A DNA stretch of 64,000 bases, taken from Callosobruchus maculatus. Taxonomy: Eukaryota > Arthropoda > Insecta > Coleoptera > Chrysomelidae. Below are positions 1-9,971 of the stretch, piece by piece (within the stretch, counting starts at the first letter, position 1; the number at the start of each line of letters is the position of its first letter). The notes under the pieces were generated by a model. That model did not search any database. It was not told the origin of the DNA and was given only the letters and a program-made list of their open reading frames with translations. The stretch covers positions 5,270,001-5,334,000 of the forward strand of contig CATOUR010000029.1 in the NCBI GenBank assembly GCA_951848785.1. The letters are read 5' to 3'. A program made the position numbers and the translations under genes.

Positions 1-918
1 ACTTCCCACGTCGGCTGACCTTTTGTTGCGGACATCAAGGAGACAGTTTTTCCACTTTTTGCTAATCATTATGTGATCTATTTGGTTTTCCGTTTTCTTG
101 TCTGGTGAAATCCACGTGATTTTGTGGCAGGTTCTGTGTGGGAATAGCGTTCCTCCTATATCTAGGCATAGCTCGACTAACAACTTTCCATTCTCGTTTC
201 TTGCTCCTACACCGTGTCTTCCCATAATGTCTTCAACATTTGTATTATTGCTACCAACCTTTGCATTCAAGTCTCCCATTATTACTATTATATCTCCCTT
301 GTTAACCTTTTGTAAAACGGCTGTCAGCTTTTCGTAAAAGTCTTCTTTTTGCTCTTTATTTGAGACCTCTGTTGGTGCGTAGCATTGTATGATAGTGATT
401 TTCCTTACTGGTGTTTTGACTCTTAATGTTATTATTCTATCTGAGACAGGACGCCAGCTCAATAGGCTATTCCGGACACTTTTGCTTAAAATTATTCCGA
501 CACCTCCTATTCTTTCTTCATTTTCTTCCTTACCTGAATATATTAGCAAGCTCCCATCGTAGTTGATTTTTTCGCCACTTCCTGGCCACCTGGTTTCGCA
601 AAGTCCCAATATTTGAATATTTAGCAGGCCCATTTCATTCAGTATCTGGTTTAACTTCGATGGCTCTAACATAGTTCTGACATTCCACGTGCCTATTCTA
701 GTATTTTGTTTTATTCCTAAAAACTTCATGTTTTGCTTCGTTTCAGTTTCGGTGATGGGTAAATTTAAGGTGAGTAGGTCATCACCCTTCTGCACCCGAG
801 AATCCGGTTCTGCTTCTGTACCTTCTTCATCTTTTTGCTCATTGTCTTGAGAAATTCCAACTTCAATATTATTCATTATTTCTCTTTCATTTAAATTCTT
901 ACTCGTGGTCCTTTTCAT
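1..918 (-). CDS. Non-LTR retrotransposon ORF2, N-terminal endonuclease part (runs off the left edge)
   Basis: An open frame runs without a stop from an ATG at 918 to the window edge. After about 65 low-complexity acidic residues comes an apurinic-type endonuclease domain: GTWNVRTML near 680, then IMGDLNAKVGS near 255, and QIDHIMIS near 70. These are the usual blocks of the endonuclease/exonuclease/phosphatase fold in insect LINEs that are often mis-annotated as 'craniofacial development protein 2-like'. The enzyme nicks target DNA to prime reverse transcription. The reverse transcriptase should follow beyond position 1. ORF1 lies immediately upstream in another frame with a 38-bp gap. No disabling change is visible in this part. 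Clade assignment is uncertain (RTE-like suspected). Confidence 0.85.
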   Translation of the reverse strand, partial: MKRTTSKNLNEREIMNNIEVGISQDNEQKDEEGTEAEPDSRVQKGDDLLTLNLPITETETKQNMKFLGIKQNTRIGTWNVRTMLEPSKLNQILNEMGLLNIQILGLCETRWPGSGEKINYDGSLLIYSGKEENEERIGGVGIILSKSVRNSLLSWRPVSDRIITLRVKTPVRKITIIQCYAPTEVSNKEQKEDFYEKLTAVLQKVNKGDIIVIMGDLNAKVGSNNTNVEDIMGRHGVGARNENGKLLVELCLDIGGTLFPHRTCHKITWISPDKKTENQIDHIMISKKWKNCLLDVRNKRSADVGS

Positions 919-956
919 TGCCTGTCCGTCATCAATTTTAACGTTCTCTTGTGTCT

Positions 957-1748
957 TTAGTTTTTTGGTTCATTCTTTTTCAATTTCTCTTCATTTCTAT
1001 CCCATCTCCACACTGTATTATTTATTGTAATCTTATTGTAGCCAATCTTAACCGTTTTTCCTTTTTCTTTCTCTGCGCGGGCCACTTCCCTTATTTGTTT
1101 TTGTTTTACTCTTTCCATTGCTGTAAGATCTTCACTAATGTATATTTTTTCGGGTTTCCAGTTTTTTAGTTTGGATTTATTCTGCATTACCGATGTTTTT
1201 TCAAGTTCGTTATTTAATTGTACACGGCATGTTTTTTCCCCTAGCTTGTATGCAGCTTTGGCTGTGACGTCAATATTCAAGGATGTTCTTAATAACTGAC
1301 TCATTTTATCCTCTAGGCTCTCTTGTTCATTCGAGTTAATTTCCAGACCAGTTACAATAATGTTGCTCTTCTTTTGCTCCTTTTCTATTTGTTCCATAGA
1401 ATATTTAATACTCTTCATTTCCTCTTTTATGATGGTATTTTCATTTTTTAGGTGCTCGTTATCTTTTCTTAGGCTCTCGTTTTCTCGTTTCAACAATTCT
1501 AATTGTTCCTTGAAAACTTTTTGCTCTGACCTTATCAACTGGACGTCATTCTTTATGTCCTTCTGATCGCTAGCGATTTCCCTTATCATTGTTAGTATTG
1601 CGTCCAGTTTCCTATCATCTCTGGCCTGCGCCCTTGTTGGTGACCTTGGTGTCTTTTTGCATCTTTCAAAAACCATTTCGGCCTCTCCTGTTGGTTTACG
1701 CTTCCTTCCTCCATCATCAGTGGAATAGTCATCGCTGTCTCTTTCCAT
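957..1748 (-). CDS. Non-LTR retrotransposon ORF1, coiled-coil nucleic-acid-binding protein
   Basis: A complete 263-codon frame. Residues about 45-125 are a long charged heptad-rich coiled coil (LLKRENESLRKDNEHLK and following). After it comes a compact domain containing IIVTGLEINSNEQE and a C-terminal basic segment with ISEDLTAMERVKQKQIRE. This layout (coiled coil, RRM-like domain, C-terminal domain) is that of L1-type ORF1 proteins, which trimerise and coat the element RNA. It lies directly upstream of the endonuclease frame, as expected for one two-ORF element. The 5' UTR end is not delimited; sequence upstream to about 1860 has no other coding signal. Confidence 0.75.
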   Translation of the reverse strand: MERDSDDYSTDDGGRKRKPTGEAEMVFERCKKTPRSPTRAQARDDRKLDAILTMIREIASDQKDIKNDVQLIRSEQKVFKEQLELLKRENESLRKDNEHLKNENTIIKEEMKSIKYSMEQIEKEQKKSNIIVTGLEINSNEQESLEDKMSQLLRTSLNIDVTAKAAYKLGEKTCRVQLNNELEKTSVMQNKSKLKNWKPEKIYISEDLTAMERVKQKQIREVARAEKEKGKTVKIGYNKITINNTVWRWDRNEEKLKKNEPKN

Positions 1749-2988
1749 TTTGGGTATTACAGTCTAGGATTACCAAGTTCTGGGTCCACGTACACAATTA
1801 TTACTATGGACTTACTCAGTTCGGCCCACAGCTCATGCACGGGCTGTCAAAACTTTGATTTTCCTACGCCGTAATATGATGGACTAAAATACCGGGAGTA
1901 TTATTTCTTTCCTTGATTCCGCCTCTGTGCTATTCAGGTAGTCAGCATAGAATAAATACCTTGAAAATACCTTGGATGCTTGGAATTCCACAATTTATCC
2001 AAAAAACGTAGTGATATTTTTCGCCGGAAAATAGGTTATAATTATATACAAGCAAATGTTTAGCTATATATGTTATTCTGACCTTCTACGGAGGTGCAGG
2101 TAGGGTTTAACCACTGTATGTAAATGTCTTTATGATTTCTTAACACGAATTTTCACGTAAAATTCAAGTTGATTCACAGAGTTTTAATCGCGATGTTTCT
2201 CATAGGTAACACAGGCCCACCATGTGCAATGACGATAACTAAATCGCAAGGGAAAGTATTTCAATGCTTTTCAGATAATTATTATTTATTGCAGATTTAA
2301 GTTCAATTTCAATATTCACAGCTAAGACAGGACAGCGTCTGTCGGGTCAGCTAATTATTAATATTATTAATACAAGGTGCATCGCTTCGGTTCCAATCCC
2401 ACAAACTCATTTGTATCAACCGGTACCCTCATTCCGCGAAGCAAGATTGCAACAAGAAGTCCACCTTTTTTGTGCAGACGTGTAAATCACACGTAATGTG
2501 CTCCAATAAATCAGCGCAATATGATAAATAAGTTGCGAACGGCAATTCGTCTGGGATGAATGGAACGATCCCATATGGTAGAAATATCACAGGGTATGCG
2601 CGGATACGATTGGTTGTTGACCCTACTTGCTTATAAATATACAGCCCGCAGAGCAAATCTAGGCCATATTGCCCGCGGGACTTTTCGTATTACTGCCGGA
2701 TTATGGGTTTGCAGTACTCGCTGCACAGCGGCGGAATCAGGACTTTTTTCTGTTCAGGCAATCACTCTGTATTATCTGGCCAACGGTTTTGAAGCTACGG
2801 GGTATCGGTGAGAGGGGTATAGTTGTAAAAAAACATGGCCGTGAATACTCCAGGGCTATGCAGGGCCGCGCCAACCCCGTGTGCAAGGTGTGCACCGCAC
2901 ACGGGTGGCAAGCCTAAAGGGTCGACGGCACGGCGCCCATGATATCTCGTTCATCTAGATAATAACTGTCTTTTTTAGACTCCATTAT
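1749..2988. other. Stretch without a recognised gene
   Basis: The first 100-150 bases are presumably the 5' UTR of the retrotransposon. Short frames at 2429-2917 show no family resemblance and no splice context. A short GACAGCGTCTGTCGGGTCAG segment near 2329 resembles element ends common in insect genomes, but no partner end was found. Confidence 0.5.
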
Positions 2989-4128
2989 TTTGCGATCAGC
3001 TCAGTACTAAATGTCCCGCTTCCCGGTCGATACGCCTGTTACTGTTAAGTACCGCCCCACATATTTCAAATGATTTATTTGATATATTCACCAATATTTC
3101 GATTGTTCTTAAAATCCTTTTAACACTTCCAATATCAGTTGCAAGCGGAGTTTGCGATCAGCTCAGTACTAAATGTCCCGCTTCCCGGTCGATACGCCTG
3201 TTACTGTTAAGTACCGCCCCACATATTTCAAAATGATTTATTTGATATATTCACCAATATTTCGATTGTTCTTAAAATCCTTTTAACACTTCCAATATCA
3301 GTTGCAAGCGGAGTTTGCGATCAGCTCAGTACTAAATGTCCCGCTTCCCGGTCGATACGCCTGTTACTGTTAAGTACCGCCCCACATATTTCAAAATGAT
3401 TTATTTGATATATTCACCAATATTTCGATTGTTCTTAAAATCCTTTTAACACTTCCAATATCAGTTGCAAGCGGAGTTTGCGATCAGCTCAGTACTAAAT
3501 GTCCCGCTTCCCGGTCGATACGCCTGTTACTGTTAAGTACCGCCCCACATATTTCAAAATGATTTATTTGATATATTCACCAATATTTCGATTGTTCTTA
3601 AAATCCTTTTAACACTTCCAATATCAGTTGCAAGCGGAGTTTGCGATCAGCTCAGTACTAAATGTCCCGCTTCCCGGTCGATACGCCTGTTACTGTTAAG
3701 TACCGCCCCACATATTTCAAAATGATTTATTTGATATATTCACCAATATTTCGATTGTTCTTAAAATCCTTTTAACACTTCCAATATCAGTTGCAAGCGG
3801 AGTTTGCGATCAGCTCAGTACTAAATGTCCCGCTTCCCGGTCGATACGCCTGTTACTGTTAAGTACCGCCCCACATATTTCAAAATGATTTATTTGATAT
3901 ATTCACCAATATTTCGATTGTTCTTAAAATCCTTTTAACACTTCCAATATCAGTTGCAAGCGGAGTTTGCGATCAGCTCAGTACTAAATGTCCCGCTTCC
4001 CGGTCGATACGCCTGTTACTGTTAAGTACCGCCCCACATATTTCAAAATGATTTATTTGATATATTCACCAATATTTCGATTGTTCTTAAAATCCTTTTA
4101 ACACTTCCAATATCAGTTGCAAGCGGAG
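2989..4128 (+). repeat. Seven tandem copies of a 163-bp unit derived partly from a hAT transposase gene
   Basis: Copies start at 2989, 3151, 3314, 3477, 3640, 3803 and 3966. The first is 162 bp (one A missing in the run near 3070); the other six are 163 bp and look identical by eye. Each unit begins TTTGCGATCAGCTCAG and ends GTTGCAAGCGGAG. Its last 85 bases read, in one frame, FDIFTNISIVLKILLTLP followed by ISVASGE, which is the start of the hAT C-terminal dimerisation domain. The last copy passes in frame into the rest of that domain. The unit length is not a multiple of three, so the array itself is not one long coding frame. Near-identity implies recent amplification or gene conversion. 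Confidence 0.95.
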
Positions 4129-4292
4129 AAAGATCATTTTAAAAGCTGAAGCTCATTAAAAATTACTTAAGATCCTCGATGAACCAGGAAAGACTCGATA
4201 ATTTGGCATTAATTTCCATTGAATCTGAATTATGTGAAAAACTAAATACAGACCAAATTATAAAGGATTTTGCAGGACTTAAAGCAAGGTAA
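4044..4292 (+). pseudogene. hAT transposase C-terminal dimerisation domain remnant
   Basis: Reading from 4044, the last tandem unit continues through VASGERSF, a stop at 4140-4142 where the family has serine, then KLKLIKNYLRSSMNQERL and LALISIESEL to a TAA at 4290. This is the conserved hAT C-terminal signature (ERSFSKLKLIK...YLRS.M.QERL..LA..SIE). The stop is explained by one C-to-A change. Upstream catalytic parts are absent; the tandem array takes their place. A good splice-donor sequence (AAG/GTAAGT) overlaps the terminal stop. Confidence 0.85.
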
Positions 4293-4346
4293 GTGTCTTT
4301 TCTATAAATTTTATAAAAAGATAGGTGCATCATATTTCATTTTCCA

Positions 4347-4620
4347 GGAGTTTTTGTTTTTAAGTTTAAAGGACATAATTATCTGTTTTGTTGGTTTCTT
4401 ATTTATGTATAAAATATTAAACTTAAGTAAAAAATATTTTATATTATTTTTTGTAGGAGCTTTTGTTTTTAAGTTTGAAGTACATAATTATGTTTTGTTT
4501 TTTTGACTGTTTAAGTTTAGAACATCAAACTTAAGGTTTTTAAAACGTTTAATTTTGTTTTCTGGAAGTTTTTGTTTTTAAGGTTAAAGTACATAATTAT
4601 ATGTTTTGTTTTTTTGTTGC
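4347..4620 (+). repeat. Degenerate ~110-bp tandem repeat, three copies
   Basis: The segment GGAGTTTTTGTTTTTAAG plus a following ACATAATTATNTGTTTTGTT recurs at about 4347, 4457 and 4563, with T-rich spacers. Copies differ at many positions, unlike the nearby 163-bp array. It may be part of the same hAT element's 3' region. Confidence 0.7.
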
Positions 4621-6046
4621 TTAGTTTTTAGGATTTTTATTTATGTAGTATTTGTGTAAAAAAATATTTTTAACCAAACTTAAAAATAAACTTCTCTGAA
4701 ATTTTATTACAGTCTCTTATTGTGCTTGGGGTAATAGGGGGTGGCCACTTATCATTCGCACACGGGCGACAGAAACACTTGGCGCGGCCCTGGGGCTATG
4801 AAGCGTCTTTCCTTTTGTATAAACATTTATTTTTAAATAAGATAATAACAATATTAACGACGAAAAACACTGTACCTTACAAGCTGACAAGACAATAAAA
4901 TCGACAAAACAGATATTCAAATAGTTTTGGACAATCTGTAAAAAGATTATAGAAAGGACATACAAAACGCCACTGGTATTTCGATATTTCCAGACAGTGG
5001 GAGATACAGGAACATAAAGTTGGCGGCAGGGCGGCCAATAGCAAGATTAAATGTCCATGGCAACGACATGGTAGTAGATCCTCAACCAATAAGGTTCCCT
5101 GACAAGACGTTGGATAACAGGATTCGTGAGTTGTTGCCGATCCACCTGAAGTTGACATCTTCAGAAAATATGTACATTTTAGAACCGGCTTATTAAGAAA
5201 TATCGGTTATGAAATAAAAATACATTAACAACTATATAAAAATACCAGTTATTAAATAAAAATACATTAACAACTAACAACAAATATAAAAGTTAGCTAT
5301 AAAAATATCTCAAATTGCTGTTACCGTTAATTTTGCTTTTTTATAAATAAAATTGGCAACATCGAACATTTTTGTCCGCATTCCTTTTGTAGCTTCAGAT
5401 CCGCTGGTCAGTCATACTTAAGATTCCCCTAAATAATACTCAAAGGATACTTAAGGAACCCTCAAGTGTGGCTTTCCTTATGTATCTGTTTCCTAGACAA
5501 CATCTACGAGACGGCGGGATTCATTTGGCGACGTTGTCATATGTCAATTTTTTATACCTACGCCTACGCATTTTGATGTTTTCTGCTGTCTCTTTCTATT
5601 CTGTGCCAGTATTTCGTGCTTTGTGTAGGACTTTTCCGGATGTGAAAGAAACTGATAACACCTTTCTCCAAAATTAAGCTACAAGATCACCTAGACTGCA
5701 ACGAAATGTCATGTTGACATTTCGTTGCCTGAGAATTACTCAAAGGAGCCTTACGTAAGGGGCCCTCGAGTAGCTGTCGAAAAACAAAAACCTTACTTAA
5801 GAGACCGTCAAGTATTAATAAGGGACGCTTAAGTATCGACTTGAAGAAATCAATATATCATTTCACTTCAACTATTTTTTTTTTCACACGATTAAATATG
5901 AAATTTGATAGCCTGTCTAATATGATTACCAATGGACAGTTCTTTACCATGCCCGTGCGTCGCAATATAGTAATAAAATGGAAATTTGTATTTTTATAAA
6001 AAACTACCACCGTTAAAATAATTTTCACAATTTAATAGACAGTTTC
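4621..6046. other. Stretch without a recognised gene
   Basis: Contains GC-richer islands (4720-4800, 4990-5160) and short frames without family resemblance. Around 5210-5285 a segment AATAAAAATACATTAACAAC is repeated in tandem. ACTTAAG-containing motifs recur on both sides of the perfect hairpin at 5698-5728, suggesting an unrecognised inverted-repeat element. Confidence 0.4.
5698..5728. repeat. Perfect 14-bp inverted repeat with 3-nt spacer
   Basis: GCAACGAAATGTCA, spacer TGT, then TGACATTTCGTTGC: an exact hairpin. No promoter or coding context is apparent. Confidence 0.85.
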
Positions 6047-6769
6047 ACACACGATCCGGCAGGTCTGTCAGTTCGAACTGAACAGTCCGCCTAAGTCCAG
6101 TCGCCTGAGCGTGTGTATATTCCGGTCGACTTGTCAGTTAAGACTGTTCAGGCGGCCGGAGAAAAATCAAAAATATGTTCGTCGATCCGTCCGGCCTGAC
6201 GTACTCAAAGCACGTCTGAACGTGTGTATGGCACAGCCGCCTGTCGGGACATCAGGCCGTCAGGTCAAACAGTGCAGTTTAGTACAGAAGTCGTTACCAT
6301 GTCGCGCGAAAGAGAAAATACGTGTTTAGAATTTATCGCGATTTATCACAATGAGACACAATGAGCCGTGTCTATGGCAAGTAAAATCGAAAGATCATCA
6401 CGACCGTGGCAAGAAAGAAGCGGCGTATTTGAAATTGATAGAAAAATGGAAGGAAATTGATCCTTCTTGCACGAAGTCGACTGTTCTCAAAAAAATTAAT
6501 AATTTGAGGAGTAGTTTTCGAAAGGAAGCAAAAAAGTGAAGGCTTCAACGAGGACGGGATCAGGTGCCGATGATTGAGACTGATATATTTCAGATTCGCC
6601 TGAACGTGTGTAGGGTCGTCAGTCCATCAGGCGACGGGTCCTCAGGCGGACTGTTCAGTTCGAACTGACAGGCCTGCCTGAACGTGTGAGGAGGGTCGTC
6701 AGTCCATCAAGCGACCGGTCTTCAGACGGACTGTTCAGTTCGAACTGACAGGCCTGCCGGATCGTGTGT
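6047..6769. mobile_element. PIF/Harbinger-like non-autonomous element with terminal inverted repeats
   Basis: Outer ends begin ACACACGATCCGGCAGG and match in inverted orientation over about 43 bases (6047-6089 against 6727-6769) with very few differences. The subterminal CAGTTCGAACTG palindrome occurs at both ends and once more near 6655, where part of the right terminus is duplicated. The interior holds a MADF-like coding remnant, the second protein of PIF/Harbinger elements; no nuclease is present. Sequence near 6575-6620 is shared, inverted, with 23000-23040, linking it to the other Harbinger remnant. Confidence 0.75.
6315..6539 (+). pseudogene. MADF-domain (Harbinger accessory DNA-binding) remnant
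   Basis: The frame from 6351 reads HNEPCLWQVKSKDHHDRG, then AAYLKLIEKWKEIDPSCT and VLKKINNLRSSFRKE. This is the MADF pattern (acidic/aromatic start, LW..., Y..R..A...I..., V..K...LR..F.RE). A ten-base ACACAATGAG repeat at the start breaks continuity with upstream CLEFIAIYHNE, so the N terminus is frameshifted. In intact PIF/Harbinger elements this protein binds the termini and delivers the nuclease to the nucleus. Confidence 0.7.
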
Positions 6770-8853
6770 AGCCGGCATTACCTTTCAGCACCGCTCTTTT
6801 TTAAAAGCTTTTTTATTACGTTCGTTGAACTGAAAAGTCAACGTACATCAACCCATCGATCGTATGCAGACTAATCTTATAGAGGTATTATTATTTATTT
6901 GAGATAGTGTCGGCAGGTATGGAGGTAAAGTTGATAGTGGTGAGACGAATTAAGAATTTAGTAACTCCATATTTTTGTTAATACCCAGAATGTGTAAGTC
7001 TAAGACAAGGCACTTGATACCATTTTTTACTCTTTTTATTGCTGATTTCAGACACCTCCTGAAAATGTGTTTCGATCTTAATTCTCAATCGTAAAATTGT
7101 AAATTTTGTTTATAATAAATACCGCACCAAAAAGTTTAAATGTTTAAATATAATATACTTCTTCTGCCTGTGCAAGTGGTAAGTAAAACCGATCCTGTTA
7201 TGTTCTGAGTAGGAAAAATTCCTGATGGAAATGGTTGTAATGTAAACGAAATTCGCGGAACGGAAATTCTTTGATTGAAGAACTTTAATTTACAGAATGG
7301 AACATATTTTAGAGGCAAATGTATTTAGGGGTTTCAAGTCTCGGAATGATGTCAAAAAATTTATAAATATTAATTTTCCATGGAAATATGTATACAGGAA
7401 CAAAGAAGCCGGGGTAACAGCCTCTGAAAGAAAATTCTCGAAAATCGGAGAACAAGGCAAAGCCATAGAAATAGTTGTGTTCGCTTTAGTGTTTCACGTA
7501 TAATATACGCAAAATACGTAAAATTTTAGTGGAATTTAAAAAGCCGTAACTTTTTAACTTTTGGGATATTTTATAGTTCCCCTGGAAACTGCAGTTATAC
7601 TACTCCTGCTATACTAATACATCTGCATTGACTTTATTCAAATGGTTGTCCCGTTACCCTTATTTATTTCAAAACAGCCTGTGGGGTTCACAATCTCCCT
7701 GTTTTGCTTTATGTTTTTATCATATACCATGGTTGATTTTTGAAAGCTAATTATACCTTTCATTATCTTGTTCTGTCTCATTCCAATTTTTTTATGGTAC
7801 TGTATAGAAATGCAGAATATTTAATCTAGTGCCATACAGCAGTTGCCAAACTAGTTTTTCACAAGTAGTACTTTCTATAAACAAACAGCGTGAATTATTT
7901 TTCATAACGTTCAAAAATAGTTTCTATTTCGATTCATTCCAAAACATAATTTTGAACATTTTTAGACCGAAAGACCATTCAATATTTTTTCGCTTCTAAT
8001 CAACAGTTTGGGGTGACTCAAACGCTCGGCAACAAAACATTGCTATCATATCAAGCTCTTTCAAAGAATATGCGATGAATTTTTGCTATTTGTATCCAAG
8101 GACATGTTATACAGGATGTTCTGCAAAAATTGCTGCTTTTTAAACCACATCATGTCTTACATAATGTAAAATTTGTATGAAGTGACTGATACAAAATACA
8201 ACAACTTACTGGACACTGTTTTAGACAGTTCGTTTCAAAAATAATATTTCTTTGCAAGTCAGGGTTACCAGAAACTATATTCGATAACTTTCTTTCACAC
8301 TAAAAAATTAACAACCAAGATATTGTTAATACAAGGTAATACTTTTAACAAAATTCTCTCTAAGGTCGAAATTGAATAAAAAAACGTTCACCCTGTGGTT
8401 AATCCGCACACACGATTTTGCCACAAAAATTTACGCCTTGAGCTTAGTATGGATATTTTCAGTTTTACAGAATAACAATGTCTTATTTTTTTATTCTCAG
8501 AAAAAATGTTTATAGACCAATATTTGTCTTCATCTAAAAAAATCTTAAAATGTTGCAGGTTCACTTTGTTTTTTTTATCTGGCGCAGTTTCGCTGGCAAA
8601 AAAGCGCTCGTACATCTACCTACGAGTATGGAAGCTGAAGACCCTTTGCTTCTTCAGCGGTTTCATTTGCGAACAAGCTTAGATCATGCTTAAAATACTC
8701 GACCCTAAACTCTTTGCAATTCAAAGGTCATATTTCATTATTACTGACCCAAACACCAATGATTAAAATTAATATTTTTTGATTTTATATTTTCGTGAGC
8801 GTAGATTTCAAACTTGATTTTTTCTAGTGGTATTGCGGTCAATTAAATGAAAC
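6770..8853. other. Stretch without a recognised gene
   Basis: AT-rich. A 68-codon frame at 7297-7503 and shorter ones show no recognisable motifs. A TATACAGGATGTTCTGC segment near 8110 resembles the ends of mariner-type MITEs but has no visible partner. Confidence 0.4.
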
Positions 8854-9046
8854 ACTTGTCCTTTCCACGACGTTTCGGTTTATTATATCTACACCATCGT
8901 CAGGTGTATTTTGCTTTTGTTTGTTACATATTTTTTAAACATTATATAGAGCGAAACCGTCTCTGAGGGTTCAGGGAACGGAATTCCGAAATACACCTGA
9001 CGATGGTTTAGATATAATAAACCGAAACGTCGTGGAAAGGACAAGT
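8854..9046. mobile_element. Inverted 58-bp repeats resembling Penelope-like element termini
   Basis: 8854-8911 and 8989-9046 are inverted copies of each other with one mismatch seen (ACTTGTCCTTTCCACGACG / CGTCGTGGAAAGGACAAGT). Each arm carries CACCTGACGATGG, a short stem and GAAACGTCGTG. That sequence is characteristic of insect Penelope-like element terminal regions, where hammerhead ribozymes are known. The 77-bp centre has no coding content. It could equally be a foldback MITE. Confidence 0.6.
8994..9034 (+). ncRNA. Candidate minimal hammerhead ribozyme core (inverted copy at 8866-8906)
   Basis: Order of elements: CAC, then CTGACGA, then a stem GGTTTA/TAAACC, then GAAAC, GTC and GTG. CUGANGA and GAAA are the invariant hammerhead core strands; CAC/GTG could form stem I and A-U plus C-G a two-pair stem III ending in the GUC cleavage triplet. 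One unpaired U lies between CUGACGA and stem II, and stem III has no loop. Such minimal forms are described for Penelope-like elements and thought to work as dimers. The opposite arm has the same core, with GTG in place of GTT in stem II. Confidence 0.35.
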
Positions 9047-9586
9047 ATTTTTTGCATATGTGAATGAAACTTTTTTTTTCTATTTTTGTTTTTAGTTCCT
9101 GTTCCTAAATTGTTTTGCCGTAATGATTTGGTTTGATATTGACCTTTTAGAAGTATAATAGGTTTTTTGTTTTTTAATTAAATAGTATTTTTCAACATAT
9201 TTTTGCATTTTTATCATAACTGTTACTGCTGTTAGAGTGAAAAAAAATTGTTGGGGTTGATTCCGGGATTCTGGGATCAGGAAATTTATTCCGGAATATC
9301 GAAACGGCGCGGCATCACGATTCCCAAAAATTGGAAACCCTGGCAGGTGTGAAGGTAAAATTCACTCCAGCGCAGCGGCTTGGTGCGGTTTTTGTTGATT
9401 TTTTGAGAAATTTGCATGTGCGAATATTTTTCCACCCAGCGAAAGCTTTCACCACAGAATAGTGCCAGGTCTTAAAAACAAACATTTTTTCCGATAGACC
9501 TGTGTTATCGGACAAATGGATCTTTCCTGTTACAATACTTCCTACGCCCATATTGATGTGGGAGGTTAAACGACTATGAAATGACG

Positions 9587-9663
9587 TATAAAAGTCGCCT
9601 CCGTAAGAAACGATGTTTATTATGATCAGTCTTTTCTTGCAGCTTTCGCTCGTAACAATGCAG
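9587..9663 (+). promoter_or_regulatory. Possible TATA promoter with a very short first exon
   Basis: TATAAAAG at 9587-9594 is followed by ATCAGTC at 9625-9631 (initiator-like) and by ATGCAGAAG/GTAATT at 9658. A first exon of only three codons with a donor is a layout seen in insect cuticle-protein genes. The TATA-to-initiator spacing (about 41) is longer than usual, and no downstream coding exon was found, so this is weak. Confidence 0.15.
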
Positions 9664-9971
9664 AAGGTAATTGTTTACAATAAGAGCATACGCTGAATTT
9701 TATTTATGGACACATTAGCTGTTTTATCGTCCGTATACACTGCGGACGAATAAATAATTCTGCAGCAGTTTTTACAGCTTTAGCGTATTTACATTAAACG
9801 CTGAAACACATAATAAGGACTGTAACGTAACAACTAAAGTTGGATGATAAAAGCTGCACCAGTTCATTTACAAATGAGAAATAAAGACTGGGTGCATTAG
9901 AGCCGTGTGACACACAATAGGATTACACGGACAATTAAAGTGATAATCGTATTCGGGAAATTGACGGGTCT

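Noticed and set aside
2989..4128. CRISPR-like or ribozyme-bearing repeat array
   Set aside because: Units are 163 bp with no variable spacers, and no CUGANGA...GAAA hammerhead core was found on either strand of the unit; it is a simple tandem duplication.
4877..5158. 93-codon minus-strand frame with Cys-rich residues
   Set aside because: No start context, splice sites or recognisable motif; it overlaps a GC-richer patch and reads as chance.
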